This document shows, one piece after another, positions 52,801 to 61,462 of a stretch of DNA of 64,000 nucleotides. The position numbers and the translations under genes were made by a program. Positions within the stretch are counted from its first letter, which is position 1. Every line of letters starts with the position of its first letter. The notes under the pieces are model-generated. The model saw only the letters and a list, made by a program, of their open reading frames with translations. It was not told where the DNA came from and ran no database searches. Location of the stretch: the NCBI GenBank assembly GCA_030158665.1, contig JAOASM010000036.1, forward strand, positions 1 to 64,000, given 5' to 3'. This stretch comes from Sediminibacterium sp. GTDB lineage: Bacteria > Bacteroidota > Bacteroidia > Chitinophagales > Chitinophagaceae.

Positions 52801-53361
52801 TTATAATTTTGCTACAAATTCGTTAGATAAAAATTGTTTCTTGATATCTAATAAATCTCTTTTAATACTTGCGTCAATTAAGTTATTGTCAAATGACAAT
52901 ACGAAACCACCAATTAGATCCTCGTTGGTATGTGTTGTCAATTCAACTGTTTTAAATTGCGTTTCTTCTTTAATCTTTTGCTCAAAAGTTTTCTTTAATT
53001 CATCGCTGATAGTCACTGCTGTAGTCAAACTAACCTGATGAATTCCCTTTAAAGCATTGTATTGTTCAATCAATGCAGTAGCAATTTCTGGCAATGCACT
53101 TTCTCTGCTTTTCTTCACCAATAAAACAATAAAAGACAAAGACAACGCGCTCACTGCATCTTTAATCACAGCAAGTATAATTGCATTCTTTTGATCCGCT
53201 TTAATGATTGGACTTCTTAACACATTTACAAAATCATGGCTTTGGGCACAAACTGCTTGAAAGTATTTCATATCAGCATGCACTGCATCCAATTGATTTT
53301 GCTCAATGGCTAAATCGAGTAAGCTCTTTGCGTATCTTCCTGCTAAACGTACGTTGGGCAT
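52801..53361 (-). CDS. atpH: F-type ATP synthase subunit delta
   Basis: Delta joins the F1 head to the peripheral stalk. The 186-residue length and the N-terminus PNVRLAGRYAKSLLDLAIEQNQLD are typical. The C-terminal signature is DLIGGFVLSFDNNLIDASIKRDL, near 148-170. It lies 10 bases after atpF and 33 bases before atpA in the operon. Confidence 0.95.
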   Translation of the reverse strand: MPNVRLAGRYAKSLLDLAIEQNQLDAVHADMKYFQAVCAQSHDFVNVLRSPIIKADQKNAIILAVIKDAVSALSLSFIVLLVKKSRESALPEIATALIEQYNALKGIHQVSLTTAVTISDELKKTFEQKIKEETQFKTVELTTHTNEDLIGGFVLSFDNNLIDASIKRDLLDIKKQFLSNEFVAKL

Positions 53362-53371
53362 TTCTTACTTT

Positions 53372-53884
53372 TTAATTTAACTTAACTCCTTCAGCGATTT
53401 GCTTAATATAGCTTTCTTGTTCTGCTTTATTAGACAACTCTTTTCTTAATACTTTCTCAGCTACTTCCACAACCAAATTGCCAACTTGATTTTTCACTTC
53501 AGTCAATGCAGCATTTTTTTGTTGTGTAATCGCCAATTGTGCGTCGCTGATAATGCGCTCATATTCATGCTTCGCTTTATCTTTTGCGTCTGCCACCATT
53601 TTATCAGCAGTTTCTTTTGCATCTTTTAATAAGCCTGCTCTTTCTTCACGTGCCTTAGCCAACAATGCTTCATTTTCATTTTGCATAGCAGCAATTTCAG
53701 CCTTCATCTTGTCTGCACGTAATAGTGCTTCTTCGATGCCGTTTTCACGCTCAGCAATTGCTTTCAACATTGGCTTCCAAGCAAACTTGCCTAAAACAAA
53801 CAAGAGTACTAAAAACGCAATTGCATTCCAAAACACCAATCCGATGTCTGGTAATACCAATGGGTTAATTTCTAATATGAACAT
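53372..53884 (-). CDS. atpF: F-type ATP synthase subunit b
   Basis: Subunit b is the peripheral stalk. The 170-residue protein has one N-terminal membrane helix (about 13-34, DIGLVFWNAIAFLVLLFVLG) and then a long charged coiled coil (about 45-150) rich in Ala, Lys and Glu. This matches family length and layout. It is separated from atpE by 93 bases that carry a hairpin and a palindrome. Confidence 0.96.
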   Translation of the reverse strand: MFILEINPLVLPDIGLVFWNAIAFLVLLFVLGKFAWKPMLKAIAERENGIEEALLRADKMKAEIAAMQNENEALLAKAREERAGLLKDAKETADKMVADAKDKAKHEYERIISDAQLAITQQKNAALTEVKNQVGNLVVEVAEKVLRKELSNKAEQESYIKQIAEGVKLN

Positions 53885-53920
53885 AAGATTTATTTATCTT
53901 AATTAATAATGTCAAAGTTA

Positions 53921-53973
53921 AAATAGGCTCATCGCCCTGTGCTAGAGCCTATTTAATTTCTTGGATATCCAAG
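53921..53973 (-). promoter_or_regulatory. Hairpin and palindrome between atpE and atpF
   Basis: AAATAGGCTC at 53921-53930 pairs with GAGCCTATTT at 53945-53954 around a 14-base loop; on the minus strand a short T-rich run follows. Next to it, CTTGGATATCCAAG at 53960-53973 is a perfect 14-base palindrome that ends 4 bases from the atpE stop. Together they could end part of the transcripts, or protect the atpBE end, and so raise subunit c output. Confidence 0.6.
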
Positions 53974-53977
53974 TTGA

Positions 53978-54205
<228 letters not shown>

Positions 54206-54230
54206 TTATTGAAAAAAAGTTAAATATTTT

Positions 54231-55406
54231 TTAGTGATGTGCTTCGTCTTTATGATCATGATGATGTTCCTCGTTCGCCATTCCAATATACATCGCTGTT
54301 AACATGGTAAAGATATAGGCTTGCAAAAATGCAACCAATAATTCAATCATGCCAATAAATACAGCAAATGGAACTGCTATTGCAGATGCATACACCGTCT
54401 TGAAAATAAATATGATACAAATCAAACTCAATACTAAAATGTGGCCCGCAGTGATGTTCGCAAACAAACGAATCATTAAAGAAATAGGCTTAGTGAATAC
54501 ACCAATTAATTCAATTGGTGCCAAAAACAATTTCATGCTCCAGTGCATACCTGGCATCCAGAAAATATGTTGCCAGTAATTTTTATTCGCACTTAAGTTC
54601 ACTACAATGAAGACGCAAACTGCTAACATCATTGTGAAAGCGATATTTCCACTCACATTCGCTCCCCCTGGAAATACAGGTATTAAACCTAAAAAATTAT
54701 TCGTCAAAATCAAGAAAAATACGGTCAACAAGAAAGGCATGAATTTAGCATACTTCTTTTTGCCAATATTTGGGATGGCTAATTCATCTCTTACAAATAA
54801 CACAATTGGTTCCATAAAAGATTGAACTCCTTTAGGTGCAGATGTTACGCCAGTCTTTTTATACGCTCCCGCAGCAGTCAGGATGACCACTAAGATAATG
54901 AACACAGACACCAATAAAGATGCTACGTTTTTAGTGATAGAAAAATCCCATAAAGCTTTCGTAGCTGTTTCGTCTATGGCTTCAGTTGCATCTACAATCT
55001 TCACCTTGCCTTCAATAATTTTGTAATCAAAATTTCCTTTGTACACGATAGGCTCATGGTGTTCATTCATGAACTTTGCAGAAGAGAATACTTCAATTCC
55101 TTTTGGGGTGTATAGAATCACTGGCAATGAGACAGAAGTATGTCCCCATAAATGCCAGCTATGATCATCTTTAATATGCTCTAAAATAGTTTCTGTGACA
55201 TTGAATTCTTTTGCTTCATGCCCAGCAGGATTGGCTTCATGTGCTGCCGCTAAATTGGTATCCGCAGTTTGGTGCGATGTATCATGCGCAATGACATTTG
55301 TATCCGCATGCACTGCTTTTTCGTTTGCAAATGTATTGCCAGAATAAGCCAATGTAAATAAGCTCAAACACAATACCAGTAAAGATTTAATACGTCTAGA
55401 TGCCAT
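54231..55406 (-). CDS. atpB: F-type ATP synthase subunit a with long exported N-terminus
   Basis: Subunit a is the ion channel of F0. The C-terminal two thirds (about 155-375) hold the membrane helices with the essential Arg in PISLMIRLFANITAGH. The 391-residue length exceeds E. coli (271) because of an N-terminal extension of about 150 residues. This extension has a signal-peptide-like start (SLLVLCLSLFTLAYSGNTFA) and a His-rich soluble stretch. The C-terminus is also His-rich (EEHHHDHKDEAHH). Such extensions are known in Bacteroidota. It is the first gene of the operon. Confidence 0.95.
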   Translation of the reverse strand: MASRRIKSLLVLCLSLFTLAYSGNTFANEKAVHADTNVIAHDTSHQTADTNLAAAHEANPAGHEAKEFNVTETILEHIKDDHSWHLWGHTSVSLPVILYTPKGIEVFSSAKFMNEHHEPIVYKGNFDYKIIEGKVKIVDATEAIDETATKALWDFSITKNVASLLVSVFIILVVILTAAGAYKKTGVTSAPKGVQSFMEPIVLFVRDELAIPNIGKKKYAKFMPFLLTVFFLILTNNFLGLIPVFPGGANVSGNIAFTMMLAVCVFIVVNLSANKNYWQHIFWMPGMHWSMKLFLAPIELIGVFTKPISLMIRLFANITAGHILVLSLICIIFIFKTVYASAIAVPFAVFIGMIELLVAFLQAYIFTMLTAMYIGMANEEHHHDHKDEAHH

Positions 55407-55426
55407 AGGGATCTCAAAATTTGCGG

Positions 55427-55434
55427 CAAAGATA
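55427..55434 (-). promoter_or_regulatory. -7 box of the ATP synthase operon
   Basis: The minus strand reads TATCTTTG, a full TAnnTTTG match, 20 bases before the atpB ATG. It lies in a 129-base gap after the MsbA-like gene that holds nothing else I recognise, apart from AT-rich sequence. Confidence 0.5.
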
Positions 55435-55535
55435 GGAATAAACCTGCTGAAAAGTCAGAATATTTAACAGAATTATGGGCTGAAAAAAATTGTTTGTTAT
55501 TCTCTTAAAATATTGATTTTCAGTAATTTAAGAAA

Positions 55536-57341
55536 TTAGTTGCTCTTTTTGGGGTCAAATTGCATTTCGTTAAGGGCCTTATAAAATCCACCCTGCTCCA
55601 TTAAGGACTGATGTGTTCCTTTTTCAATGATTTTTCCATGCTCCAAAACGAGGATCTGATCTGCCTTACGAATGGTAGATAGTCGATGGGCTATTACGAT
55701 AGAAGTTCTGCCCTGAATCAATGTTTCGATCGCCTTTTCAATCAACTGTTCGCTCTCTGTATCGATTGAAGAAGTCGCTTCATCTAAGATTAAAATACTT
55801 GGGTTGTACAATAAAGCACGGATAAAACTTAACAATTGCCTTTGTCCCAGACTAAGTGTTGCGCCTCGCTCCATCACATGGTACTGATATCCTCCTGGAA
55901 GTTGCATGATAAAATCATGCATGCCAATCATTTTTGCCGCCTCTTCAACTTGTTCGGGGCGAATTTGAGGATTGCGCAATGTAATATTATCATAGACAGA
56001 GCCAGAAAATAAAAATACATCTTGTAAGACGACCCCTACTGAGGCCCTCAATCGGTCCAGTGCATAATCCTCAATCAAGACACCATCTAATAAAATTTGT
56101 CCTGCTTGATAAGGATAGAGCCGATTTAAAATACTAATAATAGAAGTCTTACCACTTCCTGTTGGACCTACTAAAGCCACTGTTTGTCCAGCTGCAACTG
56201 TAAAATTTAAATCATTTAAAATCCAATTGGGTGCTTGATAAGCAAATTGTACGTTTTTAAATTCAATTGCCCCCTGAATTTGAGCAGGTGCATATTGGCC
56301 TTGATCTAAAGTAACATCTTCATTATCTAATATCTTAAAAACACGTTCTGCAGCAACCATCCCCATTTGCAAAACATTGAATTTATCTGCAATCATACGG
56401 AGTGGTCTAAAGATCTGATTTAAAAATAAAATGAACGCTACAAGCATACCTGCATCTAGACTTTGCCCTGCGACCCACCAAACGATTAATCCAATACTTA
56501 GCGCTAATACCACTTCCACAACTGGGAAAAATACAGAGTATGCGAAAATCGCTTTAATATTTGCTATTTTATGATGCTCGTTGATACTATTAAATTTTTT
56601 CATTTCTTTTTCTTCTGCCGCAAAAGCCTGCACCACTTGCATCCCAGAGATATGTTCTTGTACAAACGCATTCAATGCTGCAACCGCATTTCGAACTTGA
56701 ACAAAACTCTTGTTCACACTTTCTTTGAAAAAATAAGTGGCAACAATCATAATCGGAAATGGAATTAAACAGATTAAAGTCAACTGCCAGTTGATAAAAA
56801 ACATAGTTGTTAAGGTCACCACAATGGTTAAAATATCTGCGATGATTGGAATCAATCCGTCCGAAAAAATATCATTGATACTCTCAATGTCATTGATTGT
56901 TCTAGTCGTTAAGGTTCCGATGGGCGTTTTGTCGAATTGACGCATTTCCCAATACATGATTTTTTGGTATACCTTATTCCTTAAATCTCTAATCACTTGT
57001 TGCCCTAACCATGACATTCCGAAAGTGAAACAAAAACGAAATAAGGTTTCTAGGATGATGAATGCCACTTGAAAAAGTGAGATAGCCAATATGAGCTGTA
57101 GTATTGAATTAAATGCTTCTGAAGGTAGCACCCTATGGACCCAATTAGGCAGATGCACCTGTTTGCCAATAGCCAAATTCACTGTAGCCTGAATCAAATA
57201 AGGACGAATGGGGGTAGCGAATGCTAAAAAGATGCCAAGAAAGACGTTGATCCAAAAAATAAATCGATAGGGCCCAACAAAAGAAAACACCCTACTTAAG
57301 GTAGAGGTTTTGAACATGGGTTTAGGCTGGGTGGTTGACAT
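55536..57341 (-). CDS. MsbA-like ABC exporter (fused permease and ATPase)
   Basis: The 601-residue protein has six membrane helices in the first half (about 20-330). The ATPase domain (about 360-595) has Walker A GPTGSGKTSI, signature LSLGQRQL and Walker B ILILDEATSSID. This is a full half-transporter that acts as a homodimer. It resembles MsbA/lipid or multidrug exporters, but the cargo cannot be settled from sequence alone. It is divergent from the RelA/SpoT gene, with 43 bases between the starts. Confidence 0.92.
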   Translation of the reverse strand: MSTTQPKPMFKTSTLSRVFSFVGPYRFIFWINVFLGIFLAFATPIRPYLIQATVNLAIGKQVHLPNWVHRVLPSEAFNSILQLILAISLFQVAFIILETLFRFCFTFGMSWLGQQVIRDLRNKVYQKIMYWEMRQFDKTPIGTLTTRTINDIESINDIFSDGLIPIIADILTIVVTLTTMFFINWQLTLICLIPFPIMIVATYFFKESVNKSFVQVRNAVAALNAFVQEHISGMQVVQAFAAEEKEMKKFNSINEHHKIANIKAIFAYSVFFPVVEVVLALSIGLIVWWVAGQSLDAGMLVAFILFLNQIFRPLRMIADKFNVLQMGMVAAERVFKILDNEDVTLDQGQYAPAQIQGAIEFKNVQFAYQAPNWILNDLNFTVAAGQTVALVGPTGSGKTSIISILNRLYPYQAGQILLDGVLIEDYALDRLRASVGVVLQDVFLFSGSVYDNITLRNPQIRPEQVEEAAKMIGMHDFIMQLPGGYQYHVMERGATLSLGQRQLLSFIRALLYNPSILILDEATSSIDTESEQLIEKAIETLIQGRTSIVIAHRLSTIRKADQILVLEHGKIIEKGTHQSLMEQGGFYKALNEMQFDPKKSN

Positions 57342-57348
57342 AGCGGAT

Positions 57349-57356
57349 CAAAGTTA
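57349..57356 (-). promoter_or_regulatory. -7 box of the MsbA-like gene
   Basis: The minus strand reads TAACTTTG, a full TAnnTTTG match, seven bases before the ATG. A one-mismatch box for the divergent gene, TATTTTCG, lies at 57370-57377. Confidence 0.45.
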
Positions 57357-57384
57357 CACCGCTTTTACGTATTTTCGTGTAAGC

Positions 57385-59646
57385 ATGGAAAGTACCGATC
57401 AAGAATTATTTAATGTAGTTGTGACACCCTACAATTTGACTGACGAACAAGAGAAAAAAGAAATTGTTCGACATTACCGTGCATTGCTTAGAACCTTAAG
57501 GACTAAGCTAAAAAAAGGGGATCGCGAATTACTTAGAACCGCATTCGAAATGGCCGCTGATGCGCATAAAACGATGCGTCGTAAAAGTGGAGAGCCCTAT
57601 ATTTTACACCCCATTGCTGTAGCGATGATTGCAGCAGATGAAATTGGACTAGGTGTGCGAAGTACCATTTGTGCTTTATTACATGATACCGTAGAAGATA
57701 CAGATATCACTTTAGATGATATCAAAAGAGAGTTTGGAAATGAGATTGCAAAAATTGTAGACGGATTAACAAAGATTGCCACGGTCATGGATACCAATAG
57801 CAGTCAGCAAGCAGAGAATTTTAAAAAAATCTTGCTCACTTTAACGGATGACCCTAGAGTGATATTGATCAAACTCGCAGACAGATTGCACAACATGCGA
57901 ACGATGGACTCAATGAAACAAGAGAAGCAACTAAAAATTGCCTCTGAAACCATTTGGGTTTATGCACCATTAGCACATCGCATGGGCTTGTATAATATTA
58001 AAACAGAATTAGAAGATCTGTCCATGAAATATTTGGAGCCAGATAAGTACCGTGAGATTGCTAGAAAATTAACTGAGACAAAAAGAGAGCGTACAAAATA
58101 TATCAATGAGTTTGTAAAACCATTAAAAGAGAAGTTGAGCCAAGCCGGGATTCAATTTGATATTTTTGGTCGACCAAAAAGCATTCATTCCATTTGGAAT
58201 AAAATAAAAAAGAAAGGGGTAAGTTTCGAAGAAGTCTATGATCTGTTTGCCATTCGTATCATTCTTGATGTGCCTTTAGAAAAAGAAAAAGAAGAGTGCT
58301 GGAAAGTGTATTCCATGGTAACAGATGAATACCTTCCCTCTCCAGAAAGATTAAGGGATTGGTTAAGCAACCCCAAGAGCAATGGTTACGAAGCATTGCA
58401 TACGACTGTGATGGGCCCTCAAGGTAAATGGGTAGAAGTACAAATTCGCAGCAAAAGAATGAATGAGATTGCTGAGAAAGGTTTGGCAGCCCATTTTAAA
58501 TACAAAGAAGGAACACAAAGTGAAGATCGTTTTGATAAATGGTTTGTTCAGATAAGAGAAGCATTGGGTAATCAAGAGGAAGAAAGTATTGATTTCTTGC
58601 AAGACTTTAAAACTTCTTTTTTAGCAGAAGAAATTTATGTCTATACCCCAAAGGGTGAAGTAAAAATGTTGCCAGTTAATAGCTCGGCACTTGACTTTGC
58701 TTTTTATATACATACTGCGATTGGATCCAAATGTATTGGTGCCAAAGTCAATCACAAATTGGTGCCGATTAGTCATAAATTAAGAAGTGGAGATCAGATA
58801 GAAATTATAACTAGTAACAAACAAAAACCTTCAGAGGATTGGCTGAATAATGTGGTGACCGCAAAGGCAAAAAATAGTATCAAAGATGCCTTAAGAGAAG
58901 AAAAGAAAATCATTTCAGAAGAAGGAAAATATACGGCTCAAAGAAAATTAGAAGGAATAGGTGCAGTTTATAACCCCTACAACTTAGACCAATTGGTTAA
59001 TTTTTATAAATTACCAAGCCAGTTAGATTTGTTGTACAAAATTGCCACCAAATCAATTGACCTCAAAGAACTCAAAAGCTTTCAAGTCATTGGTGATAAA
59101 ATAGAAGCACCAAAGCCTTTAGTGGTTGCACCTGACCCGAACGCAGAAGTCAACATATATAAACCACTGCCCAAAAAAGGAGATTCAGAATTGATCATTT
59201 TTGGCGAATCAAGTGATAAGATTAAATACAATCTAGCAAAATGTTGCAACCCTATTCCTGGAGACGATGTATTTGGTTTTGTCAGCACTGGTAAAGGACT
59301 GATCATTCATAGAACTAGTTGCCCAAATGCGACACAACTGTTAGCGAACTATGGACATCGAGTTGTCAAAACGAAGTGGGCTAAAAATAAAGAAATTTCA
59401 TTCCTAACAGGGCTAAGTATCATTGGATTAGACGATGTTGGTGTGGTGAATAAAATTACTACCATTATTAGTGGAGATTTGAAGATCAACATTGCAGCAT
59501 TAACCATTGAATCCAAGGATGGGATGTTCGAAGGTACCATCAAAGTCTTTGTTCATGATAAAGATGAATTAGAAGAATTGGTGCATCGGATTCAATCCTT
59601 ACATGGTATTCAAAAAGTGACCCGTTTTGACACAGAAGTGGTCTAA
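57385..59646 (+). CDS. rsh: RelA/SpoT (p)ppGpp synthetase/hydrolase
   Basis: The enzyme makes and degrades the alarmone (p)ppGpp. The 753-residue protein has, in order, the HD hydrolase domain with ALLHDTVEDT, the synthetase domain with FGRPKSIHSIWNKIK and FEEVYDLFAIRIILD, the TGS domain (EIYVYTPKGEVKMLPVNSSALDFAFYIH) and a C-terminal ACT domain. Because the HD motif is intact, both activities are likely. The ATG at 57385 (MESTDQEL) is chosen; the longer open frame upstream runs into the divergent gene. It is followed by purA. Confidence 0.96.
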   Translation: MESTDQELFNVVVTPYNLTDEQEKKEIVRHYRALLRTLRTKLKKGDRELLRTAFEMAADAHKTMRRKSGEPYILHPIAVAMIAADEIGLGVRSTICALLHDTVEDTDITLDDIKREFGNEIAKIVDGLTKIATVMDTNSSQQAENFKKILLTLTDDPRVILIKLADRLHNMRTMDSMKQEKQLKIASETIWVYAPLAHRMGLYNIKTELEDLSMKYLEPDKYREIARKLTETKRERTKYINEFVKPLKEKLSQAGIQFDIFGRPKSIHSIWNKIKKKGVSFEEVYDLFAIRIILDVPLEKEKEECWKVYSMVTDEYLPSPERLRDWLSNPKSNGYEALHTTVMGPQGKWVEVQIRSKRMNEIAEKGLAAHFKYKEGTQSEDRFDKWFVQIREALGNQEEESIDFLQDFKTSFLAEEIYVYTPKGEVKMLPVNSSALDFAFYIHTAIGSKCIGAKVNHKLVPISHKLRSGDQIEIITSNKQKPSEDWLNNVVTAKAKNSIKDALREEKKIISEEGKYTAQRKLEGIGAVYNPYNLDQLVNFYKLPSQLDLLYKIATKSIDLKELKSFQVIGDKIEAPKPLVVAPDPNAEVNIYKPLPKKGDSELIIFGESSDKIKYNLAKCCNPIPGDDVFGFVSTGKGLIIHRTSCPNATQLLANYGHRVVKTKWAKNKEISFLTGLSIIGLDDVGVVNKITTIISGDLKINIAALTIESKDGMFEGTIKVFVHDKDELEELVHRIQSLHGIQKVTRFDTEVV

Positions 59647-59734
59647 AATCAAGTAATCAACAGGATGGGAAAAATATGTGTGAAAACATTTCCTATTATT
59701 GGACCCTTAAATAGGTAATCAGCATTTCTAGACT

Positions 59735-59742
59735 TATTTTTG
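59735..59742 (+). promoter_or_regulatory. -7 box of purA
   Basis: TATTTTTG fully matches TAnnTTTG, 18 bases before the purA ATG. The rest of the 114-base gap after the RelA/SpoT gene shows no other clear signal. Confidence 0.45.
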
Positions 59743-59760
59743 CTACTCAAATTCAAATTT

Positions 59761-61023
59761 ATGGTAGACGTAATTTTAGGACTTCAATGGGGCGATGAAG
59801 GAAAAGGGAAAATCGTGGATTATTTTGCACCCAACTACGATGTCATCGCTCGTTTTCAAGGTGGTCCAAATGCAGGCCACACTTTGTATGTGAATGGCAC
59901 TAAAATGGTCTTACACCAGATTCCATCAGGAATTTTCCATCAGGATAAAATCAATATTATTGGCAATGGCGTGGTATTAGATCCAGTAACATTGAAAAAA
60001 GAATGCGATGCAGTGGCAAGTATGGGCATTGATGTGAAAAAAAATCTATTTATATCCGAGCGTACCAATATCATCATACCTAGTCACAGGGCTTTAGATA
60101 AAGCATCTGAATTGTCAAAGGGAGAAGCTAAAATAGGATCCACTTTAAAGGGCATTGGACCTGCTTACATGGATAAGACAGGAAGAAACGCTTTAAGAGT
60201 GGGCGACTTATTAGATAAAAAATTCATCAGCAAGTACATTGCTTTAAGAATGAAGCATCAAAAGATTTTGGATAGCTACAATTTCAATGAAGATATCTCT
60301 GAAATGGAAAGCGAATTCTTTGAAGCCATTGAGTTTTTAAAGACAATGAATATCATCAATTGTGAATACTTTATCAATGATCAAATTAGCAAGGGTAAAA
60401 AAATATTAGCTGAAGGCGCACAGGGCTCTATGTTAGATATCGACTTTGGTACTTTCCCATTTGTTACATCAAGTAATACTATTTCTGCTGGTGTTTGTAC
60501 TGGTCTGGGTGTTTCTCCAAAACAAATTGGCGAAGTATTTGGCATTTCTAAAGCTTATTGTACTCGTGTTGGTAGTGGACCCTTCCCTACCGAATTGCAT
60601 GATGCCAAAGGGGAAGAATTGAGAAAGATAGGAAGTGAATTTGGCGCAACAACTGGCAGACCACGTCGATGTGGCTGGATTGACCTAGTTGCTTTAAAAT
60701 ACACTTGTATGATCAATGGTGTAACGCAGATCATCATGACCAAGGCAGATATTCTAGATTCTTTTAAAGAACTAGAACTGGGAATAGCATATGAAATGGA
60801 AGGCAAACAGATTGATTATGTTCCATTTCAATTAGTAGGTACTCCTGTAACGCCGATTTGGAAAAAAATGGCAGGATGGGAAGTCGATACAACCAAAATG
60901 AAAGATGACGCTGAACTGCCAGCTACAATGAAAACATATATCAAATTTATTAATGAATATTTAGGTGTGCCTGTGAAGTATGTATCAAATGGTCCGGGCA
61001 GAGATCAAATAGTACATTTATAA
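59761..61023 (+). CDS. purA: Adenylosuccinate synthetase
   Basis: PurA makes adenylosuccinate from IMP and aspartate on the way to AMP. The 420-residue protein has the GTP-binding start LGLQWGDEGKGKIVDYFA, then GGPNAGHT, GSTLKGIGPAYMDK, and the later TTGRPRRCGWIDLVALKY. The ATG at 59761 (MVDVILGLQ) matches the family start. No terminator hairpin is visible after it. The acidic small gene begins 86 bases downstream. Confidence 0.97.
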   Translation: MVDVILGLQWGDEGKGKIVDYFAPNYDVIARFQGGPNAGHTLYVNGTKMVLHQIPSGIFHQDKINIIGNGVVLDPVTLKKECDAVASMGIDVKKNLFISERTNIIIPSHRALDKASELSKGEAKIGSTLKGIGPAYMDKTGRNALRVGDLLDKKFISKYIALRMKHQKILDSYNFNEDISEMESEFFEAIEFLKTMNIINCEYFINDQISKGKKILAEGAQGSMLDIDFGTFPFVTSSNTISAGVCTGLGVSPKQIGEVFGISKAYCTRVGSGPFPTELHDAKGEELRKIGSEFGATTGRPRRCGWIDLVALKYTCMINGVTQIIMTKADILDSFKELELGIAYEMEGKQIDYVPFQLVGTPVTPIWKKMAGWEVDTTKMKDDAELPATMKTYIKFINEYLGVPVKYVSNGPGRDQIVHL

Positions 61024-61109
61024 ACAAAAAAAAGCAATAAAAAAAGTCGCATTATTTTTGATAAATAAAATTTTCATTTGAAATTTACATAAATATTCCT
61101 GATTGAGTT

Positions 61110-61442
61110 ATGGCAGTAAAATCTACAAAAGAGAAAAAGACAGCGACACCAAAAAATGGCGTAGTAAAAGCTGAAAAATCAAGCAAGACATCTTCAAAGA
61201 AAAATGTTGATGACGAGGACGATGATATCGACGAGGAAGAAGAAACAGATACAGACGATTGGGGAAAAGCTGACGAGGACGATGACAGCTGGGATCCAGA
61301 CTTCGCTGAATTTGATTTACCTAAAGCAACTAAAAAAGCGGGTAAAGCAAAAAAAGGAGAAGACGATGATTTAGATTTAGACTTAAACTTGGAGGACGAC
61401 GATTTGTTTGACGACAAAGACGAATTCGATGATGATTTTTAA
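61110..61442 (+). CDS. Highly acidic low-complexity protein, 110 residues
   Basis: The first 35 residues are rich in Lys, Ser and Thr (basic); the rest is dominated by Asp and Glu, with several runs of three or more acidic residues. Two short blocks break the pattern: WGKADEDDDSWDPDFAEFD and a Lys/Ala-rich KATKKAGKAKKG. It is almost certainly disordered. I do not recognise a family, though the acidic tail recalls RNA polymerase delta subunits. It follows purA by 86 bases with no terminator between, so it may be on the same transcript. Confidence 0.75.
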   Translation: MAVKSTKEKKTATPKNGVVKAEKSSKTSSKKNVDDEDDDIDEEEETDTDDWGKADEDDDSWDPDFAEFDLPKATKKAGKAKKGEDDDLDLDLNLEDDDLFDDKDEFDDDF

Positions 61443-61462
61443 AGTGTAATTGATCTACTTTT

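Noticed and set aside
52310..53038. 242-codon open frame on the plus strand across the start of atpA and into atpH
   Set aside because: It runs antisense to two well-defined ATP synthase genes and has Ser/Pro/Thr-rich, reverse-complement-like composition, with no family features.
57310..57384. 25-residue N-terminal extension of the RelA/SpoT enzyme
   Set aside because: It would overlap the start of the divergent ABC exporter and both promoter boxes. The ATG at 57385 fits the family start.
61024..61109. Terminator after purA
   Set aside because: The stretch is A/T-rich, but I found no hairpin, so purA and the acidic gene may be co-transcribed.
61085..61417. 110-codon serine-rich antisense frame opposite the acidic gene
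   Set aside because: GAC/GAT/GAA codons read in reverse give Ser and Phe runs. The plus-strand frame has the better start, the normal gene order and the cleaner end.
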